DNA from: Oscillibacter sp. MSJ-31
GTDB taxonomy: Bacteria; Bacillota; Clostridia; Oscillospirales; Oscillospiraceae
Direction: 5' to 3'
NCBI RefSeq assembly: GCF_018918025.1
Contig: NZ_JAHLPT010000021.1
Span: forward strand, 1-40,435
DNA length: 40,435 nucleotides
Positions 13,330 through 22,993 of this stretch are shown in pieces. Made by a program: the position numbers and the translations under genes. The notes beneath the pieces are model-generated. The model saw only the letters and a list, made by a program, of their open reading frames with translations. It searched no databases and was not told where the DNA came from. Within the stretch, counting starts at the first letter, position 1. Each line of letters opens with the position of its first letter.

Positions 13330-13383
13330 GAGTGAGAGCGGGAGATTTTTGAAGAATTTTCTTCTTTTGCGCCGCGCCGCTGA

Positions 13384-13439
13384 TTTTACCTCGATTTTAC
13401 ATGACCCGGCTTTTGCATTTTACAGCGCTCCGTTATGCT
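13384..13439 (+). promoter_or_regulatory. Candidate Pho box and promoter of pstS
   Basis: TTTTACC (13384), TTTTACA (13395), TTTTGCA (13411) and TTTTACA (13418) resemble the TT-ACA direct repeats, about 11 bp apart, bound by PhoP in Firmicutes. They lead to a -10-like TATGCT (13434-13439). The encoded PhoP/PhoR pair lies in the same cluster. Confidence 0.55.
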
Positions 13440-13494
13440 TTGCGTTGTGGAACGAAGAAAGTCCAAAATCAACATGTGAAATGAGGAATGAAAG

Positions 13495-14367
13495 ATGAAA
13501 AAGACACTTGCATTTGTGCTCACCGCTGTGATGAGCCTCTCGCTGCTCGCGGGCTGCGGCAACAAGACCGCTGCCCCCGACAGCACCAACAACGACCAGC
13601 CGCAGCAGCAGACTGAGGAAAAGCTCAGCGGCAGCGTCTCGACCAACGGCTCGACCTCGATGGAAAAGGTCATCGGCGCGCTGAGCGAGCAGTTCATGGC
13701 CGACAACAGCGGCGTGAGCGTCACCTACGATCCCACCGGCTCCGGCGCCGGCATTGAGGCCGCCAGCAACGGCAGCGCGGACATCGGTCTTGCCTCCCGT
13801 GCCCTCAAGGACGAGGAGAAGGCCGGCGGCCTGACCGAGACCGTTGTCGCCCTCGACGGCATCGCCGTCATCGTCAATGCGGGCAGCAAGGTCGAGGATC
13901 TCTCCGTCGAGCAGATCGCAAAGATCTTCACCGGTGAGATCACCGACTGGAGCGAGGTCGGCGGCGAAGCGGGCAAGATCTCCTGCATCGGCCGTGAGGC
14001 CGGCAGCGGCACGCGCGACGGCTTCGAATCCATCACCGGCACCAAGGATGCCTGCAAGCTCGATCAGGAGCTGACCTCCACCGGCGGCGTCATCGAGGCG
14101 GTCGCGGGCAACGCCAATGCCATCGGCTATGCCTCCCTCTCCGCAGTCGAGGGCAAGGACACCGTCAAGGCTGTGACGGTCGGCGGCGTCGCCTGCACCG
14201 AGGAGACCGTCCTCGACGGCAGCTACGCCATCCAGCGTCCCTTCGTCCTCGTGACGAAGACCGACGCTCCCCTCTCCACCGCCGCGCAGGCCTTCTTTGA
14301 CTACGCCACCTCCACCGCCGCGAACGACCTCATCAAGGCCGCCGGCGCGGTGCCGGTCGCAAAGTAA
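13495..14367 (+). CDS. pstS: Phosphate ABC transporter, substrate-binding lipoprotein PstS
   Basis: 290 aa, GAGGAATGAAAG before ATG 13495. Lipoprotein signal with lipobox LLAGC, then a Gln/Asn-rich linker. The phosphate-binding motifs of the family are visible: GSVSTNGSTSMEKVIGAL near the mature N-terminus, DPTGSGAGIEAASNG, IGLASRALKDEE, and REAGSGTRDGFES. It captures phosphate outside the membrane and hands it to PstCA. First gene of pstSCAB-phoU-phoPR and 5 bp from pstC. Confidence 0.95.
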   Translation: MKKTLAFVLTAVMSLSLLAGCGNKTAAPDSTNNDQPQQQTEEKLSGSVSTNGSTSMEKVIGALSEQFMADNSGVSVTYDPTGSGAGIEAASNGSADIGLASRALKDEEKAGGLTETVVALDGIAVIVNAGSKVEDLSVEQIAKIFTGEITDWSEVGGEAGKISCIGREAGSGTRDGFESITGTKDACKLDQELTSTGGVIEAVAGNANAIGYASLSAVEGKDTVKAVTVGGVACTEETVLDGSYAIQRPFVLVTKTDAPLSTAAQAFFDYATSTAANDLIKAAGAVPVAK

Positions 14368-14372
14368 GCGCC

Positions 14373-15317
14373 ATGGCGGCTGCATACATCTCTCCGGCGG
14401 CAGAGGGCGCAAAGCCCTCCGCCGCCCGGCCGCGTCACAGCGGCGTGCGCAAGATGCTGGAAAACCTCATCCACCTCATTTTCCTGCTCTGCGGCGTGGT
14501 CGCCGTTGCGTTTGTACTGTTCATCAGCGTGCACCTGATCCTCTCGGGTATTCCCGCCATCCGCGAGATTGGCCTGTTTCAATTCCTGCTGGGCAAGGTC
14601 TGGGACCCGACGAACACCACCACCGGCGCGCAGTACGGCATCCTCGCCTTCATTCTTACGAGCATCTACGGCACGGCGGGCGCCATTCTCATCGGCGTGC
14701 CGGTGGGACTTCTGACCGCCGTGTTCCTCGCCCGCGTCGCTCCGCCAAGGCTTGCGGCAGTCATCCGCACGGCGGTGCAGCTGCTCGCGGGCATCCCCTC
14801 GGTGGTCTACGGTCTGGTCGGCATGATCGTGCTCGTACCCGCCATCCAGCGGACCTTTGACCTCAGCTCGGGCGCGTGCCTGCTCGCCGCCGTCATCGTG
14901 CTGGCCATCATGATCCTGCCGTCCATCATCAACGTGTCGGAAACGGCGCTACGTGCTGTGCCGCACGAGCATGAGGAGGCCTCGCTCGCGCTCGGCGCGA
15001 CGGAGATGGAGACGAGCTTCCGCGTTGTTCTGCCCGCCGCGCGCAGTGGCGTGGTGACGGCTGTGGTGCTCGGCGTGGGGCGTGCCATTGGCGAAGCCAT
15101 GGCGATCATCATGGTGGCGGGCAACGTCTCCAATATGCCCGGACTCTTTACCCCCGTTCGCTTCCTCACCACCGGCATCGTCTCCGGCATGGCCTATGCC
15201 GCTGTCGGCAGCCTGTATCAGCAGGCGCTCTACTCCATCGCGCTGGTGCTGTTTCTGTTCATCATGCTCATCAATGTGGTGCTGAACCTCTTCATCAAGA
15301 AGCGGAAGGGGGACTGA
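14373..15317 (+). CDS. pstC: Phosphate ABC transporter permease PstC
   Basis: 314 aa. ATG 14373 is 5 bp past pstS without a strong ribosome site, so coupling to pstS is likely; a start at 14454 is an alternative. A cytoplasmic N-terminus of about 30 residues is followed by six predicted TM segments, and the binding-protein-dependent permease EAA loop reads EEASLALGATEMETSFRVVL. It ends 1 bp before pstA. Confidence 0.93.
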   Translation: MAAAYISPAAEGAKPSAARPRHSGVRKMLENLIHLIFLLCGVVAVAFVLFISVHLILSGIPAIREIGLFQFLLGKVWDPTNTTTGAQYGILAFILTSIYGTAGAILIGVPVGLLTAVFLARVAPPRLAAVIRTAVQLLAGIPSVVYGLVGMIVLVPAIQRTFDLSSGACLLAAVIVLAIMILPSIINVSETALRAVPHEHEEASLALGATEMETSFRVVLPAARSGVVTAVVLGVGRAIGEAMAIIMVAGNVSNMPGLFTPVRFLTTGIVSGMAYAAVGSLYQQALYSIALVLFLFIMLINVVLNLFIKKRKGD

Positions 15318-15318
15318 C

Positions 15319-16182
15319 ATGGAACGGAACCTTTCTCCGCGCCGCCGCGCCTATGATCTTGCCATGCGCTCTCTCGTGTGGCTGAGTGCGTTGCTCACCT
15401 GTGCCCTGCTGGTGTTTCTCATCGGCTATATCTTTTATCGCGGCTTCCCCGGCGTAACGCGGGATTTCCTCTCCGGCACAAGCAGCTACATCAAGGACAC
15501 CATCGGCATCCTGCCGAACATCCTCAATACGCTCTACATCATTCTCTTTGCCATGGCCATCGTCCTGCCGCTCGGCGTGGGCGCCGCCATCTATCTCACG
15601 GAGTACGCCGCAAACCGCAGGGTCGTAGAGCTCATTGAATTTGCGACTGAGACGCTCACCGGCATCCCGTCCATCATCTTCGGCCTCGTCGGTATGCTCT
15701 TTTTCGTGCAGAAAATGGATCTGCAGGCGGGCGTGCTCGCAGGCAGCCTGACGCTCGTCGTGATGATCCTGCCCACCATCGTGCGCACGACGCAGGAGAG
15801 CCTGAAGACCGTGCCGCAGTCCTACCGCGAGGGTGCGCTGGCGCTCGGCGCAGGCAAGTGGCGTATGGTGCGCACCGTTGTGCTGCCCAACGCCGTAGAC
15901 GGCATCGTGACCGGCTGCATTCTGGCGGTCGGGCGCATCGTGGGCGAAAGCGCGGCGCTGCTCTACACCGCCGGCTTCGGGCTGGTGCTCAACGATTTTC
16001 TCACCGCGCTGCACTCGTCCTCCGCCACGCTGACGGTCGCGCTCTATGTCTACGCCAACGACCGCGGGCGCACGGACGTCGCTTTTTCCATCGCAAGCGT
16101 GCTGATGCTGCTCACGCTCGTCATCAATCTCACCGCGGCGCTCACCGGCCGCAAGCTCAAAAAGAACGGAGGGACACAGTAA
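15319..16182 (+). CDS. pstA: Phosphate ABC transporter permease PstA
   Basis: 287 aa; GCGGAAGGGGGACTGAC precedes ATG 15319. Six predicted TM segments. [17 protein letters not shown] and the cytoplasmic loop [20 protein letters not shown] are typical of PstA. It forms the membrane channel with PstC and is powered by PstB. Confidence 0.93.
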   Translation: MERNLSPRRRAYDLAMRSLVWLSALLTCALLVFLIGYIFYRGFPGVTRDFLSGTSSYIKDTIGILPNILNTLYIILFAMAIVLPLGVGAAIYLTEYAANRRVVELIEFATETLTGIPSIIFGLVGMLFFVQKMDLQAGVLAGSLTLVVMILPTIVRTTQESLKTVPQSYREGALALGAGKWRMVRTVVLPNAVDGIVTGCILAVGRIVGESAALLYTAGFGLVLNDFLTALHSSSATLTVALYVYANDRGRTDVAFSIASVLMLLTLVINLTAALTGRKLKKNGGTQ

Positions 16183-16183
16183 A

Positions 16184-16945
16184 ATGTCTGACGCTCCCAT
16201 CATCGAAGCCAGGGGTCTGAACCTCTGGTACGGGCCGAACCACGCGCTCAAGGATATTTCCGTCGCCATTCCCGCGCACGAGATCACGGCGTTCATCGGG
16301 CCGTCCGGCTGCGGCAAATCGACCTTCCTGCGCACGCTTGACCGCATGAACGACCTCATTCCCAATGTGAAGATCACCGGCGAGGTGGACTTCAACGGCG
16401 AGAACATCTACGCGCCGAGCGTCGATGTGACCTGGCTGCGCAGCCGCATCGGCATGGTCTTTCAGAAGGCCAACCCCTTCCCCATGAGCATTTACGACAA
16501 CATCGCCTACGGTCCCCGCACGCACGGCGTGCGCAATCGCGCGAAGCTCGACGAGATCGTGGAGCGCTCGCTGCGCTCCGCCGCCATCTGGGACGAGGTG
16601 AAGGACAGGCTCAAAAAGAGCGCGCTCGGCCTTTCCGGCGGACAGCAGCAGAGGCTCTGCATCGCCCGCGCGCTTGCCGTCGAGCCGGAGGTGCTGCTCA
16701 TGGACGAGTCCACGAGCGCGCTCGACCCCATCTCGACGTCAAAGATCGAAGACCTCGCGTGCGAGCTCAAGGACCGCTACACCGTCGTCATGGTGACGCA
16801 CAATATGCAGCAGGCGGCGCGCATTTCGGACAACACCGCCTTCTTCCTGCTCGGCGAGCTGGTGGAGTTCGGCAAGACGGAGCAGGTCTTTTCCACGCCC
16901 GCCGACAAGCGGACGGAGGACTACATCACGGGGAGGTTCGGCTGA
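16184..16945 (+). CDS. pstB: Phosphate ABC transporter ATPase PstB
   Basis: 253 aa, GGAGGGACACAGTAAA before ATG 16184. Walker [10 protein letters not shown] (39-47), signature LSGGQQQR, Walker [15 protein letters not shown], switch His in [10 protein letters not shown]. The [19 protein letters not shown] segment is specific to PstB. The stop shares a base with the phoU start (TGATG). Confidence 0.96.
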   Translation: MSDAPIIEARGLNLWYGPNHALKDISVAIPAHEITAFIGPSGCGKSTFLRTLDRMNDLIPNVKITGEVDFNGENIYAPSVDVTWLRSRIGMVFQKANPFPMSIYDNIAYGPRTHGVRNRAKLDEIVERSLRSAAIWDEVKDRLKKSALGLSGGQQQRLCIARALAVEPEVLLMDESTSALDPISTSKIEDLACELKDRYTVVMVTHNMQQAARISDNTAFFLLGELVEFGKTEQVFSTPADKRTEDYITGRFG

Positions 16946-17589
16946 TGCGAAACAAATTTGACGAGCAGCTCTCGCAGCTCAATCACGAAATGATCGAAAT
17001 GGGTGCGCTGTGCGAGGAGGTCATCGCGCTCGCCAGCCGTGCGCTGACCGAAAACGACAAGAGTCTTGCCGCGAGGGTCGCGCCGCTCGACAGCGAGATC
17101 GACCGGAAGGAGCGCGACATCGAAAACCTCTGTCTCAAGCTGCTGCTTCAGCAGCAGCCGGTCGCGCGCGACCTGCGCCAGATCTCCGCGGCGCTCAAGA
17201 TGATTACGGACATGGAGCGCATCGGCGATCAGGCCGAGGACATCGCCGAGATCATCAGCTTTCTCCACGGCCATCAGGCCGAGGACAATGACCTCCTGCG
17301 CGAGATGGCGAAGGCCGCCATCCGCATGGTGACGGAAAGCGTTGACGCGTATGTAAAATGTGATACAATGTTAGCGGAGCAGGTCATCGCGGAGGATGAC
17401 ACCGTGGACGGCTATTTCACACAGGTCAAGGAGCGTCTGATCGGCAAGATCGCGCAGGACCCCGCGGACGGCGAATACGCGCTCGACCTGCTGATGATCG
17501 CAAAATATTTTGAACGCATCGGAGACCACGCGACGAACATCGCCGAGTGGGTCATTTTCTCCGTCACCGGCGTTCACAAGGGGGAATAA
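16945..17589 (+). CDS. phoU: Phosphate transport regulator PhoU
   Basis: 214 aa from ATG 16945 (GGGGAGG upstream, 1-bp overlap with pstB). Two repeated three-helix bundles, each with the family metal-binding signature: TDMERIGDQAEDIAE and KYFERIGDHATNIAEW. PhoU links the Pst transporter to the PhoR kinase and restrains signalling when phosphate is ample. A promoter-like TTGACG-16-TACAAT lies inside the gene at 17342-17369. Confidence 0.95.
   Translation: MRNKFDEQLSQLNHEMIEMGALCEEVIALASRALTENDKSLAARVAPLDSEIDRKERDIENLCLKLLLQQQPVARDLRQISAALKMITDMERIGDQAEDIAEIISFLHGHQAEDNDLLREMAKAAIRMVTESVDAYVKCDTMLAEQVIAEDDTVDGYFTQVKERLIGKIAQDPADGEYALDLLMIAKYFERIGDHATNIAEWVIFSVTGVHKGE
17342..17369 (+). promoter_or_regulatory. 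Possible internal promoter within phoU
   Basis: TTGACG (17342-17347), 16-bp spacer that is AT-rich against the surrounding GC-rich coding DNA, TACAAT (17364-17369). It could transcribe phoP-phoR independently of pst. Coding-sequence coincidence is possible. Confidence 0.4.
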
Positions 17590-17591
17590 GG

Positions 17592-18272
17592 ATGATCTGG
17601 TGCGTGGAGGACGACGCGAGCATCCGTGACATTGAGGTGTACGCGCTCACATCCACCGGCTTTGAGGCCCGGGGCTTCGCCGACGGCGACACGTTCTGGG
17701 ACGCCCTGCAAAAGGAAACGCCGCCCGAGCTGGTCGTGCTCGACGTGATGCTCCCCGGCACGGACGGCATCGAGCTGCTGCGCCGGCTGCGGGCGAGCGC
17801 GCGCTTTGCCGAACTCCCCATCGTGATGGCGACCGCCAAGGGCGCGGAGTACGATAAGATCCAGGGGCTCGACCTCGGCGCGGACTACTACCTCACGAAG
17901 CCCTTCGGCGTGATGGAGTTCGTCTCCTGCGTCAAGGCGGTGCTGCGCCGCAGCCGTCCGAAAACGGCGCAGGCGCTTCTGCGCAGCGGCATGCTCACGC
18001 TCGATCCCGCCGAGCACACCGTCACGGTGGAGGGCGCGCGCGTGGAGCTGACGTACAAGGAATTTGAGCTGCTGCGGCTCTTCCTCTCCCACCCCGGCAT
18101 GGCCTTCACGCGGGATCAGCTGATGGAAAAGGTCTGGGACGTGGACTACTGCGGCGAGACGCGCACGGTGGATATGCACATCCGCACCCTGCGCCAGAAG
18201 CTCGGCGAAAACGGCGAGCACATTGAGACCGTGCGCGGCGTGGGCTACCGATGGGAGGCGGAGAAGAATTGA
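17592..18272 (+). CDS. phoP: PhoP/PhoB-type response regulator
   Basis: 226 aa. Receiver domain 1-120 with acidic pair EDD (6-8), phosphoacceptor Asp51 in LVVLDVMLPGTDG and the Lys of YLTKPFG. OmpR-type winged helix about 130-222 (YKEFELLRLFLSHPGMAFTR, TVDMHIRTLRQKLG, VRGVGYRW). Placed directly after phoU and before the kinase, so it very likely controls the pst genes. It could also be called phoB; the symbol follows Firmicutes use. Confidence 0.9.
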   Translation: MIWCVEDDASIRDIEVYALTSTGFEARGFADGDTFWDALQKETPPELVVLDVMLPGTDGIELLRRLRASARFAELPIVMATAKGAEYDKIQGLDLGADYYLTKPFGVMEFVSCVKAVLRRSRPKTAQALLRSGMLTLDPAEHTVTVEGARVELTYKEFELLRLFLSHPGMAFTRDQLMEKVWDVDYCGETRTVDMHIRTLRQKLGENGEHIETVRGVGYRWEAEKN

Positions 18273-19927
18273 CCAAAAAGATCTTCCGCTCCATCCTCAC
18301 CGTCGGCGTCGCGGTGCTCGCGTGCAGCCTGCTGCTCGTCATGGGCTGCTTCTACAGCTTCTATGAGGGGATGCAGGAGCACCAGCTCGGCGACGAGCTG
18401 CGCATCGCTGCGGCAGCCGTGGAGACCAACGGCTCGACCTATCTGGAGAAAATCAAGTCCGACCGCTTCCGCGTCACCTGGATCGCCTCCGACGGCACGG
18501 TGCTCTACGACACGCAGGCAGACGCCGCGCAGATGGAGAACCATCTTGAGCGCGAGGAGGTCCGCGAGGCGCTGGAGACCGGCACGGGCAGCTCGAGCCG
18601 CTACAGCGCGACGCTGCTGCAAAAGACCGTTTACAGCGCGAGCCGTCTCACGGACGGCACCGTGCTGCGCCTGTCCGCCAGCCGCGCCACGATGGGCGCG
18701 CTGCTGCTCGGAGCGTTCCAGCCCATTCTGCTCGTCGTGATCGTGCTGCTCGTGCTCTCGAGCCTGCTCGCGAGCCGTCTGGCCAAGCGCATCGTCGAGC
18801 CGCTCAACGCGCTCGACCTCGAGCATCCGCTGGAAAACGACGCCTATGAGGAGCTCTCTCCGCTCCTGCGGCGCATCGACCGCCAGCGCAGACAGATCGA
18901 CGCCCAGCTCGCCGAGCTGCGGCAGAAAACGGACGAATTCACACAGATCACCACCGGCATGAACGAGGGGCTCGTGCTGCTCGACGAAAAGGGCGCGGTG
19001 CTGAACATCAATCCCGCCGCGCAGACGCTCTTCGGCGTGACGGGCGCGTGCGTCGGGCAGGATTTCCTGACCGTGGACCGTGAGCACTCCATGAGCCTCG
19101 CGCTCCGCACGGCGATGACCGACGGGCACAGCGAGGTCCGCGCCGAGCGCGGCGGGCGCGAGTACCAGTTCGACCTCAGCCGCATCGAGTCCGATGGCAA
19201 GGTGGTCGGCGCGGTGCTGCTGGCCTTCGACATGACCGCGCAGGCCTTCGCCGAGCGCAGCCGCCGCGAGTTCACGGCGAACGTCTCGCACGAGCTGAAA
19301 ACGCCGCTTCAGGGCATCATCGGCAGCGCCGAGCTGCTGGAGAACGGCATGGTCAAGCCGGAGGATATGCCCCGCTTCGTCGGTCACATCCGCGCCGAGG
19401 CGCAGCGTCTCGTGACGCTCATCGGCGACATCATCCGCCTCTCCGAGCTCGACGAGGGCGGCGAGCTGCCGACCGAAACGGTCGACCTTCTCCCGCTCGC
19501 GCAGGAGGCCGCGGAAAATCTCCGCGCCGCGGCGGAGGCAAAGGGCGTGACCGTCACCGTCTCGGGCGAGAACGCTCCGGTCACCGGCGTGCGGCGGCTC
19601 CTCTATGAGATCGCTTACAACCTCTGCGACAACGCGATCAAGTACAACGTGGACGGCGGCAGCGTGGATGTGCGCGTCGGCGCCGAGGGCGGCAGCGCCT
19701 GTCTCACCGTGTGCGACACGGGCATCGGCATCCCGCCGGAGCATCAAAGCCGCATCTTCGAGCGCTTCTACCGCGTGGACAAGAGCCACTCCAAGGCGAG
19801 CGGCGGCACGGGTCTGGGACTGTCCATCGTCAAGCACGCCGTGGCGTACCACCATGGCACGATCGCGCTCAAAAGCGAGGTCGGCAAGGGCACGGAGATC
19901 ACCGTCCGCTTCCCGCAGGAAAAATAA
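18269..19927 (+). CDS. phoR: PhoR-type sensor histidine kinase
   Basis: 552 aa with a TTG start at 18269 overlapping the phoP stop (TTGA), 10 bp after GGAGG. ATG 18251, six codons upstream, is the alternative. Seen: TM1 about 5-30, an extracytoplasmic loop of about 115 residues, TM2 about 149-172, a PAS-like domain about 225-325 (MNEGLVLLDEKGAVLNINPA), HisKA with His about 341 (NVSHELKTPLQGI), and the HATPase boxes NLCDNAIKYN, CDTGIGIP and GTGLGLSIVKHA. The phosphate signal is expected to come from Pst/PhoU rather than the small sensor loop. Confidence 0.9.
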   Translation: MTKKIFRSILTVGVAVLACSLLLVMGCFYSFYEGMQEHQLGDELRIAAAAVETNGSTYLEKIKSDRFRVTWIASDGTVLYDTQADAAQMENHLEREEVREALETGTGSSSRYSATLLQKTVYSASRLTDGTVLRLSASRATMGALLLGAFQPILLVVIVLLVLSSLLASRLAKRIVEPLNALDLEHPLENDAYEELSPLLRRIDRQRRQIDAQLAELRQKTDEFTQITTGMNEGLVLLDEKGAVLNINPAAQTLFGVTGACVGQDFLTVDREHSMSLALRTAMTDGHSEVRAERGGREYQFDLSRIESDGKVVGAVLLAFDMTAQAFAERSRREFTANVSHELKTPLQGIIGSAELLENGMVKPEDMPRFVGHIRAEAQRLVTLIGDIIRLSELDEGGELPTETVDLLPLAQEAAENLRAAAEAKGVTVTVSGENAPVTGVRRLLYEIAYNLCDNAIKYNVDGGSVDVRVGAEGGSACLTVCDTGIGIPPEHQSRIFERFYRVDKSHSKASGGTGLGLSIVKHAVAYHHGTIALKSEVGKGTEITVRFPQEK

Positions 19928-19935
19928 CGGCAGCA

Positions 19936-19970
19936 AAATGGGAAAGGGCCGACGCTCTTTCCCGTTTTTG
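19936..19970 (+). terminator. Terminator of the pst-pho operon
   Basis: GGGAAAGGGC and GCTCTTTCCC form a stem around CGAC, followed by GTTTTTG, 8 bp past the phoR stop. Confidence 0.75.
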
Positions 19971-20057
19971 TTCCTTTCATTCCTGTCATGCGGCACAAAG
20001 ATCACGGCATGAAACTGTCTCTTTTCACGAAATCGGCGCAGCGGACGCCGGCAAGCC

Positions 20058-20086
20058 TTGTACCGGCTTTCGCGCTGTGATAGGAT
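20058..20086 (+). promoter_or_regulatory. Possible promoter of the sugar ATPase gene
   Basis: TTGTAC (20058-20063), 17-bp spacer, TAGGAT (20081-20086). The match is weak. Confidence 0.3.
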
Positions 20087-20258
20087 AAAGCCATCCAAAA
20101 CCACCCGCGTCGGCTACTCCACCCAATAGCCGCCGTGAGGAACATGAAAGGATCGTTCCCGCCCTGACCGGCGGTGCGGCAGTGTGGAGACCTGCCGTAA
20201 AGCGCCCGAGCGGCGCGAGGCCCTGCGCGCGGAGGCGGCAGAGCCGCGGTCAGAGAAT
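20087..20258 (+). other. Long structured leader of the sugar ATPase gene
   Basis: About 170 nt between the likely promoter and the ATG at 20259 contain the hairpins CGGCTA/TAGCCG (20110-20131) and CGGCAG/CTGCCG (about 20178-20200). There is also a 7-codon ORF (ATG 20142). I do not recognise a known riboswitch class in it. Confidence 0.35.
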
Positions 20259-21425
<1,167 letters not shown>

Positions 21426-21447
21426 TTTTCCGATGATATTCATCGGT

Positions 21448-21481
21448 GTGCCCGTTCCTTTTGGAACGGGCACTTTTTTTG
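21448..21481 (+). terminator. Terminator of the sugar ATPase gene
   Basis: GTGCCCGTTCC and GGAACGGGCAC form an 11-bp stem around TTTT, followed by a run of seven T. Confidence 0.92.
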
Positions 21482-21838
21482 TCACCGCTTGTCGCCGGGC
21501 CGGAAGAGCAGCGCCATCACGACCGCGAAGCAGACCGCCGCGGCGATGCCGCCCGCAGTGGCGGAGAGCCCGCCGGTCATCACGCCGAGCCAGCCCTGCT
21601 CCGCGACGGCCTTCTTCACGCCGCTCGCAAGCGAGTAGCCAAAGCCCATGAGCGGCACGGTCGCGCCCGCGCCGCCCCATTCGACGATGGGCTCGTAGAT
21701 GCCGACGGCTGTGAGCAGCACGCCCGCGACGACGTAGCCCGTCAGGATACGGGCCGGCGTGAGCGGCGTTTTGTCAATGAGGATCTGTCCCACGGCGCAG
21801 AGGATGCCGCCGCAGAGAAAGGCGTTGAGATAGTCCAT
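21482..21838 (-). CDS. spoVAE: Stage V sporulation protein AE
   Basis: 118 aa, ATG 21838 overlapping the spoVAD stop (ATGA). A small, very hydrophobic protein with about four TM segments (MDYLNAFLCGGILCAVGQIL, YVVAGVLLTAVGIYEPIVEW, GGAGATVPLMGFG). SpoVA proteins form the inner-membrane machinery that moves dipicolinic acid into spores and releases it at germination. The stop abuts the oppositely facing terminator of the sugar ATPase. Confidence 0.9.
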   Translation of the reverse strand: MDYLNAFLCGGILCAVGQILIDKTPLTPARILTGYVVAGVLLTAVGIYEPIVEWGGAGATVPLMGFGYSLASGVKKAVAEQGWLGVMTGGLSATAGGIAAAVCFAVVMALLFRPGDKR

Positions 21839-22863
21839 CAGCTTTCCTCCCCGATGTTTTCCAGAATGACGGCGTGGCACACGCCCGGGATGCTCTCGCC
21901 CTGCATGGTGGAGGTCGGCGAGAGCAGCGCGCCCGTCGGCGCGAAGACGATCCTATTCCACTTGCCCTCGCGCATCCCGCGCAGAAGATAGCCGTTGAGC
22001 ACGGCGGCGGAGCAGCCGCAGCCGCTGCCGCCCATGTGCATATCCTGCCGCTCCAGATCGTAGAGCAGCAGCCCGCAGTCCTTGTAGTTCTTCGTCATGT
22101 CCACGCCGTCGCGCGTAAAGAGGTCCGTGACGACCTCGTGCCCGAGCCGGCCGAGATCGCCGGTGACGATGAGATCGTAGTCCGCGGGTGAGGTCCGCGT
22201 GTCGGAAAAGAGCGCGCGGAGCGTGTCATACGCCGCGGGCGCCATCGCTGCGCCCATGTTGTTCGCGTCCGTGATGCCGCGGTCCACGATCCTCCCGATG
22301 GCCGCGTGCGTAACGGCAGGGCCCCTTCCCTCGTTCGACAGGATGCAGCAGCCCGCCGCCGTGGCCGTCCATTGGGCGGTCGGCGTGCGCTGCGAGCCGT
22401 AGGGCACGGGCATCCGGTACTGCCGCTCGGCGGTGCAGAAGTGCGAGGAGGTCATCGCCGCAGCGCGGCGGGCAAAGCCGCCGTCGATGCTCATGGCGGC
22501 AAGCGCCAGGCTCTCCCCCATCGTCGAGCACGCGCCGTACACGCCGCACAGCGGCACGCCGAACTCCCGCAGGGCGAAGGAGGTGCCAATGCACTGGTTC
22601 AGAAGGTCGCCGGCAAAGATGAGGTCCAGCTCCTCCGGCCTGCGCGTCGCCTTCTCCAGTGCGCGGGAAAGCACGCGCTTCTGCATACAGGCTTCGCCCT
22701 TCTCCCAGGTCTTTTCGCCGAAGAAGGAATCCTCGCTCAGCTCGTCAAAATAGTCCGCCAGCGGGCCCTGTCCCTCCAGCTTCGCGCCGATGTTGGCAAA
22801 GCTCTCCACGCGCGGCGGACGTGAAAAGCGCAGCGTCTGTGCGCCGATCCGTTTGGTCTCCAT
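21838..22863 (-). CDS. spoVAD: Stage V sporulation protein AD
   Basis: 341 aa, ATG 22863 behind AAGGGGAAA. Thiolase-like fold: FAGDLLNQCIGTSFALRE, CGVYGACSTMGESLALAAMS, SGCGCSAAVLNG. SpoVAD binds dipicolinic acid directly and is peripheral to the SpoVA membrane proteins. It is preceded by a sigma-G-like promoter, as expected for forespore expression. spoVAC, usually directly upstream, is not present here; the upstream gene belongs to an unrelated amino-acid transporter. Confidence 0.93.
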   Translation of the reverse strand: METKRIGAQTLRFSRPPRVESFANIGAKLEGQGPLADYFDELSEDSFFGEKTWEKGEACMQKRVLSRALEKATRRPEELDLIFAGDLLNQCIGTSFALREFGVPLCGVYGACSTMGESLALAAMSIDGGFARRAAAMTSSHFCTAERQYRMPVPYGSQRTPTAQWTATAAGCCILSNEGRGPAVTHAAIGRIVDRGITDANNMGAAMAPAAYDTLRALFSDTRTSPADYDLIVTGDLGRLGHEVVTDLFTRDGVDMTKNYKDCGLLLYDLERQDMHMGGSGCGCSAAVLNGYLLRGMREGKWNRIVFAPTGALLSPTSTMQGESIPGVCHAVILENIGEES

Positions 22864-22893
22864 ACCATTTCCCCTTGTGCTTGTAGTTTGTCT

Positions 22894-22923
22894 TAGTATG
22901 CCAAGGCCGGGAAATTTTATGAA
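22894..22923 (-). promoter_or_regulatory. Forespore (sigma-G-type) promoter of spoVAD-spoVAE
   Basis: On the minus strand TTCATA (22923-22918), 17-bp spacer, CATACTA (22900-22894). The -10 element matches the sigma-G consensus exactly and the -35 matches four of six. The start codon is 31 bp further on. Confidence 0.7.
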
Positions 22924-22935
22924 TTTCAGGTAAAA

Positions 22936-22976
22936 CAAAGAGGGATGCGCCGTGTGTGCCGGCACATCCCTCTTTG
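22936..22976 (-). terminator. Terminator of the amino-acid ABC operon
   Basis: CAAAGAGGGATG and CATCCCTCTTTG are perfect 12-bp arms, followed on the minus strand by TTTTAC, 17 bp past the ATPase stop. Confidence 0.85.
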
Positions 22977-22993
22977 CAGAGGAGGCAAATATT

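Noticed and set aside
18245-20104. 619-codon open frame antisense to phoR
   Set aside because: Shadow of phoR; composition (repeated Arg, His, Ala, Glu) and lack of a start signal fit antisense of GC-rich coding DNA.
20087-20258. Possible riboswitch before the sugar ATPase gene
   Set aside because: Two hairpins are present but I could not match the conserved bases of any riboswitch class I know.
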